DNA of 48,413 nucleotides, taken from NCBI GenBank assembly GCA_946887105.1, contig CAMPKJ010000007.1, forward strand, positions 1 through 48,413. The letters run 5' to 3'. The translations under genes and the position numbers were made by a program. The stretch is from an uncultured Acidobacteriota bacterium. GTDB lineage: Bacteria; Acidobacteriota; Thermoanaerobaculia; Gp7-AA8. Positions 29,509-36,522 of this stretch are shown one piece after another (the stretch's first letter is position 1; each line of letters begins with the position of its first letter). The notes below the pieces were generated by a model. It made no database searches. It was not told where the DNA came from and saw only the letters and a program-made list of their open reading frames with translations.

Positions 29509-29548
29509 ACGAAATCTTTCGTTGACGATACGAAACCTTTCGTATAGT
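29509..29548 (+). promoter_or_regulatory. Twin operators and promoter of the blaI-M56 operon
   Basis: Two 14-bp dyads of the form ACGAAA-NN-TTTCGT lie at 29509-29522 and 29530-29543, the second extended to TACGAAACCTTTCGTA (29529-29544). Their centres are 21 bp apart, two helical turns, so two dimers would sit on the same face. TTGACG (29522-29527) and TATAGT (29543-29548) are the likely -35 and -10, both touched by the operators. A further half-site-like CTCGTATC follows at 29551-29558. GGAGG precedes the ATG at 29578. Confidence 0.8.
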
Positions 29549-29577
29549 CTCTCGTATCGACAGACGGAGGCAGGCGA

Positions 29578-29988
29578 ATGGCTGACAAACCGACACCCAG
29601 ACCGACCGACGCCGAGCTCGCGATTCTGCGCGTGCTCTGGCAGCGCGGTCCCAGCACGGTGCGCGAAGTGCACGACGCGCTGAGCAGCTCGCAGGAAACG
29701 GGCTACACCACCGTTCTCAAGCTTCTGCAGATCATGACCGACAAGGGCCTGGTCGTCCGCGACGAGTCGCAGCGCGCGCACGTCTACTCGTCGAGCGAGA
29801 GCGAACAGCGCACGCAACGGAAATTGATCGGCGACCTCATGGACCGCGCGTTCGGCGGCTCGCCGTCGAAGCTGGTCATGCAGGCGCTGTCGGCCAGCAA
29901 AGCGAGCCCTGACGAACTGAATGCCATCCGCAGGCTGCTCGATCAGCAGATCGACAGTCAGACCGAGCTCGGGAGAGATGCGAAATGA
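29578..29988 (+). CDS. BlaI/MecI/CopY-family repressor
   Basis: A 136-residue protein with an N-terminal winged helix (AELAILRVLWQRGPSTVREVHDAL, then GYTTVLKLLQIMTDKGLVVRDE) and a C-terminal dimerisation region with helices RKLIGDLMDRAFGG and DELNAIRRLLDQQID. In the known bla and mec systems this repressor is destroyed when the M56 partner is triggered. Two dyads in its own promoter are the likely binding sites. The gene overlaps the M56 gene by four bases (ATGA). No beta-lactamase is nearby, so the signal may not be an antibiotic. Confidence 0.93.
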   Translation: MADKPTPRPTDAELAILRVLWQRGPSTVREVHDALSSSQETGYTTVLKLLQIMTDKGLVVRDESQRAHVYSSSESEQRTQRKLIGDLMDRAFGGSPSKLVMQALSASKASPDELNAIRRLLDQQIDSQTELGRDAK

Positions 29989-32102
29989 ATGCGATGCAGA
30001 TGTTGACGGGATCCATTGCCCAGGCCATCGGCTGGGCGCTGCTGCACCTGCTGTGGCAGGCCACCATCGTCGCCGGAATCCTCGCCGCCGTGCTTGCGCT
30101 GCTGCCGCGCCGCAATGCGAATGCGCGTTACGCCGCCGCATGCGGCGCGCTCGCGCTCGTGTTCGGCATGTTCGTGGCGACGGCCATCCGCGCCTACGAT
30201 CCCGCGGCCGCGCCGATCGCAACGTCGACGCTCGCCGCTGACGTCGATGAGACCATCGCCGTCCCGCTCTCGAAGATCCCCAGCGTCATCGTCGCCACCG
30301 CCACTGAAGGGTGGCGTGACCGCGCGATGGACGCCGTCACGCGCGCGCGCCAGTCGCTGCCCTCGGTGGTGGCGATCTGGTTTCTCGGCGTGGTCCTTCT
30401 CTCTTCCCGTCTTCTGGTCAGCTTCCTGCGCGTGCGCTCGCTGGCCACGCGCGGCGTGCGGGAGGCGAGCATCGAATGGCAGCGCGTCGCCGCGCGCATC
30501 TCCGAACGTCTCGGCCTGCGCCGCGCGGTGCAGCTCCTCGAGTCGGCGGCGGTCGAAGTGCCGTCCGTACTCGGCTCGCTGCGTCCGGTGATCCTGCTCC
30601 CCGCCAGCACGCTCACCGGCATGACGCCGGAGCAGATCGAGATGGTGCTCGCGCACGAGCTCGCGCACATCCGCCGCCACGATTTCGCGATCAATCTCCT
30701 GCAGGCATTCGTCGAGACGCTGATGTTCTATCACCCGGCGGTCTGGTGGATGTCGAGCCGCGTGCGCATCGAGCGCGAGAACTGCTGCGACGATCTCGCC
30801 GTTGCGGTGTGCGGCAATCCGATCCAGTACGCCCGCGCGCTGACGCGCCTCGAAGAGCTCCGCGCCGGCGCGACGTTGGTCGTGGCCGCGAACGGCGGCT
30901 CGCTGCTCGACCGCATCCGCCGCATCGCCGGCGGGCGTGCCGAGTCGACCGGCCTCAGCTCGCGCTGGGCCGCCGCCGTGGCCATGCTCTCGATTCTGGC
31001 CATCGCGCTGGCTGTGCCCTCGATGCCCGCGCTCGCGCAGCGCGAGAACAAAACCGACGCGCCGCAGGCCGCGAACGCGAACGTCGAGGTCGTCGAAGCA
31101 GCGGAAGACGACGAAGACGCCAGCGACGCCGGCGAAGACTTCGACATGGACTTGCCGGTGGACATCGATATCGACGTCGATGTTCCGGACGTCGACGTCG
31201 ACGTTCCCGAAGTTCCGGATGTCGACATCGACATCGACGACATTCCCGCCATCGCACCGATGCCGCCGATGCCCCCGAGGGCGGTGTTGACGCCGCACCC
31301 GGTGATGCCTGCGCCTCTCGCACCGATGGCGGTTCCGTCGCCGATGCCGAGGCCTGCCATCGCGCCGCATCCGCCGCTCGCCCCGATGGCGGCGATGGAT
31401 TTCGATTTTGATTTCGATGACGAACACGACAGCGATAACGATGACGATGCCGATGACGGCCAGCCCGATCGCAAGCTCGCGGGCGGCGGAAAGCTGACCG
31501 TCGACGAACTGATCTCGCTGCGCGCGGTCGGCGTCACGCCCGGCTACATCAACACCATGCGCGGCCACTTCCCCGACCTCACCGTGCGCCAGGTGACCAG
31601 CCTCAAGGCGGTCGGCGTCACGCCCGAGTTCATCAGCGAAATGCGCTCGGCCGGATTGCAGGTGACCACCGCCCGCGCCGCGACGAGCCTGTCCGCGGTC
31701 GGCGTCACGCCGGCCTTCATCCGCGAGATGCGCAGCGCCGGAATGGACGTGAAGACGGAGCGCGACGCCACCAGTCTCAAGGCCGTTGGCGTCACACCCG
31801 AGTTCATCCGCGACATGCGCAGCGCCGGCTTCGACGTGAAGACGGAGCGCGATGCCACCAGCCTCAAGGCGGTCGGCGTCACGCCCGAGTACCTCCGCGA
31901 CATGCGTGCCGCGGGCGTGGAGATCAAGACCGCGCGTGATGCCACCAGCCTGCGCGCCGTCGGCGTGACCCCGAAGTTCGTGAAGAAGCTCTCCGATGCC
32001 GGCTACAAGAACCTCTCCCCGCGCGAGCTTTCCCGTCTCGCGGCCGCGGGAATCGACGACGACTTCATTCGCGAGATGGAGCAGTACCGCGAGAAGAAGT
32101 GA
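29985..32102 (+). CDS. BlaR1-like M56 membrane metallopeptidase with extracytoplasmic repeats
   Basis: A 705-residue membrane protein. Membrane helices lie at about 10-38, 45-67, 118-143 and 327-350. The M56 zinc site is HELAHIRRHD from residue 224, with the downstream motif RIERENCCDDLAV typical of the family. After the last helix comes an Asp/Pro-rich segment (about 365-480, with runs such as DIDIDVDVPDVDVDVPEV). From about 503 seven repeats of 29 residues follow (consensus ATSLKAVGVTPEFIREMRSAG). BlaR1 has a penicillin-binding sensor at this place; here it is replaced by the repeats. The protein probably cleaves the adjacent BlaI when the exterior senses its signal. Confidence 0.93.
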   Translation: MNAMQMLTGSIAQAIGWALLHLLWQATIVAGILAAVLALLPRRNANARYAAACGALALVFGMFVATAIRAYDPAAAPIATSTLAADVDETIAVPLSKIPSVIVATATEGWRDRAMDAVTRARQSLPSVVAIWFLGVVLLSSRLLVSFLRVRSLATRGVREASIEWQRVAARISERLGLRRAVQLLESAAVEVPSVLGSLRPVILLPASTLTGMTPEQIEMVLAHELAHIRRHDFAINLLQAFVETLMFYHPAVWWMSSRVRIERENCCDDLAVAVCGNPIQYARALTRLEELRAGATLVVAANGGSLLDRIRRIAGGRAESTGLSSRWAAAVAMLSILAIALAVPSMPALAQRENKTDAPQAANANVEVVEAAEDDEDASDAGEDFDMDLPVDIDIDVDVPDVDVDVPEVPDVDIDIDDIPAIAPMPPMPPRAVLTPHPVMPAPLAPMAVPSPMPRPAIAPHPPLAPMAAMDFDFDFDDEHDSDNDDDADDGQPDRKLAGGGKLTVDELISLRAVGVTPGYINTMRGHFPDLTVRQVTSLKAVGVTPEFISEMRSAGLQVTTARAATSLSAVGVTPAFIREMRSAGMDVKTERDATSLKAVGVTPEFIRDMRSAGFDVKTERDATSLKAVGVTPEYLRDMRAAGVEIKTARDATSLRAVGVTPKFVKKLSDAGYKNLSPRELSRLAAAGIDDDFIREMEQYREKK
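31497..32090 (+). repeat. In-frame 87-base repeats in the M56 gene
   Basis: About seven units of 28-29 codons encode the repeat with core VGVTPEFIREMRSAG. The central units are close at DNA level too: GACGTGAAGACGGAGCGCGA occurs at 31746 and again exactly 87 bases later at 31833. This points to recent unit duplication, and the copy number may vary between strains. Confidence 0.85.
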
Positions 32103-32128
32103 TCTGAACTGATTTCGGAGGAACGACC

Positions 32129-33112
32129 ATGAAGCGCATCCTGACGCTCACGCTCGCAGTGTGTCTGCTCGCCACGGCCGCCTATGCCGACATCGACGGC
32201 GCGTGGACGGCCTCGACCGAAACGAAGCGGCCCGACCGCATCTACATGAACATGACCCAGGGCCGCCATCACAACATGGGCACGACCATGCGCATCAGCG
32301 ACTTCACGGCGCTGACGCGGGCGCAGATGGACGCGGCCACCATGACTCCGGTGCGATTCGAGCTGCGCCGCGAGGCGGGGAACACGGTCTTCGAAGGGAC
32401 ATTCCGCAACGGCAAGGGCGCGGGACAGTTCACGTTCACCGGCAACCGCAACTACATCAGTGCCGTTCAGGCACTGGGCGTGCCGTTCGACCTGGACGGC
32501 AAGAGGAAGCATCGCGACCGCAGCGAGGAAGAGGAGCTGTTCTCGCTCGCGCTGCACGATGTCTCGACCGCGTTCATCAAGCAGATGCAGGCCGAGGGGT
32601 TCAAGGTGTCGCTGGAGAAATACCTGACCATGCGCATCTTCGACATCACCCCGGAGTACATCCGCGAGATGCGCTCCCTCGGATTCAAGGACCTCGATGA
32701 CGAAGAGCTGGTCTCCTCCAAGATCCACAAAGTCACGCCGCAGTACGTGCGCGAGATGCGCGCGGCGGGTTGGGACCTCACACTCGACGAGCTCCAGTCG
32801 AGCGCGATTCACGGCGCCACGCCGGCCTTCGCCGCGGAGATGAAGAAGCTCGGCTACGCGCTCGACTTCGACGATCTCGTTTCGTTCCGCATCCACAAGG
32901 TCACGCCGGAGTTCATCGGCGAGCTGCGCGAGCTCGGCTACACCCGCGTCAGCGCCGACGACCTCGTGTCGATGCGCATCCACAAAGTCACGCCCGAGTT
33001 CATCCGCGAGCTCAAAGCGGCCGGCTACAGCAACGTGCCGGTCGAGAAGCTCGTGTCGATGCGCATTCACAAGATCGACGTGGAGTATCTGAAGCGGATG
33101 GGGGACTCGTAG
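32129..33112 (+). CDS. Secreted protein with repeats like those of the M56 peptidase
   Basis: A 327-residue exported protein with a signal peptide (LTLAVCLLATAAYA). A beta-rich domain of about 100 residues (IDGAWTAST to FTFTGNRNYI) is followed by seven repeats of 28-29 residues, core RIHKVTPEFIRELKAAGY. The repeats share the -VTPE(F/Y)I-x-E(M/L)-x-x-x-G- pattern and period of the neighbouring M56 exterior. The ending LVSMRIHKIDVEYLKRMGDS is a last partial unit. A GGAGG site precedes the start, 26 bases after the M56 gene. It is a likely partner or ligand of the M56 sensor, by inference from shared repeats and operon position. Confidence 0.85.
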   Translation: MKRILTLTLAVCLLATAAYADIDGAWTASTETKRPDRIYMNMTQGRHHNMGTTMRISDFTALTRAQMDAATMTPVRFELRREAGNTVFEGTFRNGKGAGQFTFTGNRNYISAVQALGVPFDLDGKRKHRDRSEEEELFSLALHDVSTAFIKQMQAEGFKVSLEKYLTMRIFDITPEYIREMRSLGFKDLDDEELVSSKIHKVTPQYVREMRAAGWDLTLDELQSSAIHGATPAFAAEMKKLGYALDFDDLVSFRIHKVTPEFIGELRELGYTRVSADDLVSMRIHKVTPEFIRELKAAGYSNVPVEKLVSMRIHKIDVEYLKRMGDS

Positions 33113-33123
33113 GGCGAGATGCG

Positions 33124-33205
33124 GTTCCTCGGAGTTCCTCGGTGCCTCGGAGTTCCTCGGAGGGATCGACCCACCCCCGAGGAACCCCCGAGTAACCCGA
33201 GGAAC
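33124..33205. repeat. GTTCCTCGG array and inverted copies between convergent genes
   Basis: The left arm has four GTTCCTCGG-like units (33124, 33134, about 33144 as a variant, 33152). The right arm has CCGAGGAAC at 33177-33185, a variant CCGAGTAAC at 33188-33196 and CCGAGGAAC at 33197-33205. The arms can pair into a long cruciform or a series of alternative hairpins. It fills the 103-base gap between the secreted repeat-protein gene and the convergent VIT/VWA gene, where it could stop both transcripts. Confidence 0.8.
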
Positions 33206-33215
33206 GCCCCCATCC

Positions 33216-36200
33216 TCACTTCGCCACGACGCTTCCCACGTACCGGATCGCTCCCCCGCCCTGCGTCAGACGGAACGGGTGAATCTCGAGCTGCTCGTCT
33301 TCGCGCAGCACCACCACGATGCCGCGGCTGATGCCCATCGGACCTGCCGAGAAGTAGCGCACGCCGATGTGGTACGTGCCGCGATCGAGCTCGCCGGCGC
33401 GGACCACTTCCGGCCCGAGACCCTGCGTGATGTCCTCGTAGAGCGAGAGCCCGCGCTGGGTCGCTTTGTGCGAGTAGTAGCACTCTTCGCCGAACGGATC
33501 GACGACGTGCAGATCGACGTCGTTCGCATCCGTCTCCCACGCCAGGGTGATGCGCAGCGCGTCGCGGCGGTCGAGATCGACACCGTATTCACGCGCGCGG
33601 TTGGCGATCTCGGTCCGCTGCGACGGATCCTTGCGCATCCAGGCGCGATATACGCTTCCCAGCTCTTCGCGGATCACGCGCTGCACGCTGCCGTACCATC
33701 CCGGGAACGTCTGCCGCGTCGCGGATTCCAGCACGCGCGCCGCTTCCTCGACGCGTCCTTCCTGCCAGAGCATCAGCGCGAGATGGCGATACCCGTTCGC
33801 GCGATCGGGACGCACCTCCAGCGCCTTGCGCAACGGCGCCTCGGCCAGACGCGCGCTGCGCGTGCGCAGCAGCAGGAGTCCGGCGCGCTGCAGCAGCTCG
33901 GTCTTGGCCGGCGCGATCTCGATCAGCGACGCGAACGCGCGCGCCGCCTCGCTGTCGTGGCCCAATTCGTCCGCGGCCATGCCGAGCACTTCGTAGACCT
34001 GCGGATTCTCCGGATCGTACGGCTGCCAGCGCAGCGCGAGCTCGCGCAACGCGGTCCACTGGTCGTGTGCGGCCAGGGTCTCGCTGAGCTGGTTGTACAG
34101 CTCGCGATCGCGCGGATTGGCGTCGAGCTGCTTTTCGAGCTCGGCGATGCGCGAACGCGACGGCTTCTGTTGCTCCGTCCACGGATTGCGCGGAGCTGCA
34201 CTCTGCACGGGCCGCGCTGCGGGCGCGGCTTGTGGCGGGGGCGCGATGCGCGCCGGTTCGTCCGCACTTTCGAGCCGCGCGCTGACGCCGCGCCCGAGAG
34301 CCGCGGGCGGCGCCGGGACTTCCGGAACGCCACCCACCACGCCACCGACCACCCCACCGGGCACGCCTCCGGCGACTCCACCGGCAACGCCTTCGACCAC
34401 GCCGCCCTGCACGCCCTCCTCGAGCCCCATGGCGTCACGTTCGGCCGGCGGCGCCGCGAGCCCACTCTCGGCCTGAGCCACCGCGTTTTCGACCGCGCTC
34501 ACACGCGCGCGCGCAGCAGTGTCCGCGGCCAACTTCTGGCGCACCGGAGGTGGCGTCGTGAATGCGATCTGCGGGCGATCGAGCCGCCCGATCCCGCCCG
34601 CGTCAATGGTCAGAATCTGCGCGAGCGCGCGGCGGTCGAGTCCGAAGCGCTGGTAATCCCATTCGCTTTCGAGCACCAGCATGGTCGTGCGCGGAATGAC
34701 CACGCGCTGCTCGATGCTGATCTTCACCTGCTCGGCCGCGATCGCGCGGCGCAGCGCCTCGGACGGCTCGGACGCTTCGCGCTCGGCGAGGTATTCGAGA
34801 TAGGCGCGGTACGCCTCGCGCTCGAGCAGCGGCGCGAACGTCGAGGCGCTGAGGCGCTTCGCATTCGCGGCGACGATGCGCGGCTCCTGCCCCGCTTTCA
34901 CCTTGCCGAGGACGAGCACCTCGTCGCCGGGCGCGACATCGTCGAAGTGCGTGGGATAGATCCACTCCGCGCCGGCGTCGGTGACATCGACCGAGCCGCC
35001 GAGGGGACGGTGCAACTCCTCGGCCGCGGCAGCGGCGCGCGTCGGCAGAGCGTCGTTGAACGGCACGCGCACGACGCGGCCGTGTTTCGCGGTCAGTGCC
35101 TTCGCGATGGCGGCATCTTCGCGGCTGCCGAGGATGAGCGCGTGAATGCGGGCGTTGGCGGGAAGATTGGCCATCGCGTTCTGCAGATCGTGCGCGGCGG
35201 TCGTGCCGAGCGTGGCCACGAGATCGCTGGCGATGACGGCGGTGCGCGATGGATCTTTCTGCGTGCGCGCGGTCAGATCGCGCAGCACCGCGCCGAGATC
35301 CGTGCCGCCGAGGAACAGACGCTTGCTCAGGAGCGACTCGATGGAACGCGACAGCTCCGATGCGCTGCCGCGTGCGAGCGGCACGACCTCATTGTCGAAC
35401 GCGACCAGCTCGACGTCATCGGAAGCCGGAAGCGCGCCGAGCAGCTGCTCCAGCGCGCGGATGCGATGCGGCGCGCCTTCCGCGGACGACGCGGACGTAT
35501 CGACGTAGAACAGCCAGCGATTGCTCTTCTCCTGGCGCGCGACCGCCACATTCGGACGCAACGCAGCGAGATAGAAATCGCCGGCGCGCAGCAACATCGG
35601 ACCGGCCGACTCGCCGCGCGAGGTCAGCACGATGTCGCGATCGGGCGTCCAGTCCTGCTGGTCGAAGCTCGTCACCTCGGCGGTACTGGTGGTCAGCTGG
35701 CCCGACGTCGACTCGCCGGGAATCGGAGTGACGAACGCCCGGAACGTCAACTTGTTGACCTTCGACATCCCGCGCAGCGGCAGCGTGTACGTGCGCACGC
35801 CGTCGCGCAACGGCAGCAGCGTCGTGTACGACAGCACCAGGCGCACCGGTGCGTTCGCCTCGATCGGGAAAATGCGCGCCGAGAAGCGATTGCCCTGGTC
35901 CTGCTCGAGCAGCGCCGGATCGCGCATCTGATGCAGGAACTGCTCGTACACCTGATTCGCGCGCAGCCGCTCCACGACTTCGCCTTCCATCAGATGCCCG
36001 TTCACTTCCTTCGCGAAACGGCTGATGGCGGCGTTCGGCGGGAGCGTGCAGGAGAAGCGTCCCTCGATGCGCCGCGCCTGCGGATTGCGGAAGCGCAGCT
36101 CCAACTCCGTCAGCGACAGCATCCCGTGGATGGCGGTGCGGACGGAGAGGTCTTCGAGGATCAGCTCCTGCCCATCGGGATCGGCAAACGCGATCGGCGC

Positions 36201-36362
36201 GGGCGGCGCTGTCGTTGCGGCGGTTCGCTTCGCGGGCGGCTCCGCCGGCGCGAGCGTGAACGCGCGCGGCTTCTCCTGCGGAGCCGCGGCCAGGAACAGA
36301 CCGATGACGATGGCGAACGTCAGGGCGGCGGTGAGCGAGAGCGAGCGTGCCAGTGACTGCAT
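33216..36362 (-). CDS. Exported VIT/VWA/TPR/DUF2135 protein
   Basis: A 1048-residue protein with a signal-like N-terminal helix (LTAALTFAIVIGLFLAAAP). A VIT domain follows at about 66-190 (for example SVRTAIHGMLSLTELELRFRN and RDPALLEQDQGNRFSARIFP), then a VWA domain from about 280 whose MIDAS is D-x-S-x-S in FYVDTSASS and T in LGGTDLG. Near 640-680 is a flexible linker of repeated G-G-V units (GGVAGGVPGGVVGGVVGG). TPR-type helices follow (ERELYN-like to VRPDRANGYRHLAL), then a DUF2135-like domain (LAWETDANDVDLHVVDPFGE). Such proteins bind partners through VWA/TPR; the partner is unknown. It is convergent with the M56 operon and divergent from the giant gene. Confidence 0.88.
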   Translation of the reverse strand: MQSLARSLSLTAALTFAIVIGLFLAAAPQEKPRAFTLAPAEPPAKRTAATTAPPAPIAFADPDGQELILEDLSVRTAIHGMLSLTELELRFRNPQARRIEGRFSCTLPPNAAISRFAKEVNGHLMEGEVVERLRANQVYEQFLHQMRDPALLEQDQGNRFSARIFPIEANAPVRLVLSYTTLLPLRDGVRTYTLPLRGMSKVNKLTFRAFVTPIPGESTSGQLTTSTAEVTSFDQQDWTPDRDIVLTSRGESAGPMLLRAGDFYLAALRPNVAVARQEKSNRWLFYVDTSASSAEGAPHRIRALEQLLGALPASDDVELVAFDNEVVPLARGSASELSRSIESLLSKRLFLGGTDLGAVLRDLTARTQKDPSRTAVIASDLVATLGTTAAHDLQNAMANLPANARIHALILGSREDAAIAKALTAKHGRVVRVPFNDALPTRAAAAAEELHRPLGGSVDVTDAGAEWIYPTHFDDVAPGDEVLVLGKVKAGQEPRIVAANAKRLSASTFAPLLEREAYRAYLEYLAEREASEPSEALRRAIAAEQVKISIEQRVVIPRTTMLVLESEWDYQRFGLDRRALAQILTIDAGGIGRLDRPQIAFTTPPPVRQKLAADTAARARVSAVENAVAQAESGLAAPPAERDAMGLEEGVQGGVVEGVAGGVAGGVPGGVVGGVVGGVPEVPAPPAALGRGVSARLESADEPARIAPPPQAAPAARPVQSAAPRNPWTEQQKPSRSRIAELEKQLDANPRDRELYNQLSETLAAHDQWTALRELALRWQPYDPENPQVYEVLGMAADELGHDSEAARAFASLIEIAPAKTELLQRAGLLLLRTRSARLAEAPLRKALEVRPDRANGYRHLALMLWQEGRVEEAARVLESATRQTFPGWYGSVQRVIREELGSVYRAWMRKDPSQRTEIANRAREYGVDLDRRDALRITLAWETDANDVDLHVVDPFGEECYYSHKATQRGLSLYEDITQGLGPEVVRAGELDRGTYHIGVRYFSAGPMGISRGIVVVLREDEQLEIHPFRLTQGGGAIRYVGSVVAK

Positions 36363-36482
36363 GCCGGCTTAGACGGAACTCGCCCGGAAGAAGAAACCGG
36401 CCCGGGCACGCCGTGATGCTCCTCACGCCCGAATCCGGTTGGCGGCCGTAGAGTAGCCGTGGGTCTTCTTTCCAATAACAGT

Positions 36483-36517
36483 TACACTTCGTCTCGGGTC
36501 AAACCTCGTCCAGGGAG
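36483..36517 (+). promoter_or_regulatory. Promoter and ribosome site of the giant surface-protein gene
   Basis: TACACT (36483-36488) is the best -10; the -35 (CTTCTT near 36464) is weak. AGGGAG (36512-36517) lies 5 bases before ATG 36523 and is a proper Shine-Dalgarno sequence. The rest of the 160-base gap back to 36363 shows no other feature. Confidence 0.45.
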
Positions 36518-36522
36518 AGTTC

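Noticed and set aside
29985..32102. Beta-lactam resistance sensor
   Set aside because: No penicillin-binding domain follows the M56 part, and no beta-lactamase or PBP gene is near. Calling it an antibiotic sensor would not be supported.
33279..36356. Long open frame of about 1,025 codons on the plus strand opposite the VIT/VWA gene
   Set aside because: It is opposite a gene with recognisable domains; its translation is Arg/His/Gln-rich without any domain, which is the usual shadow effect of GC-rich coding DNA.
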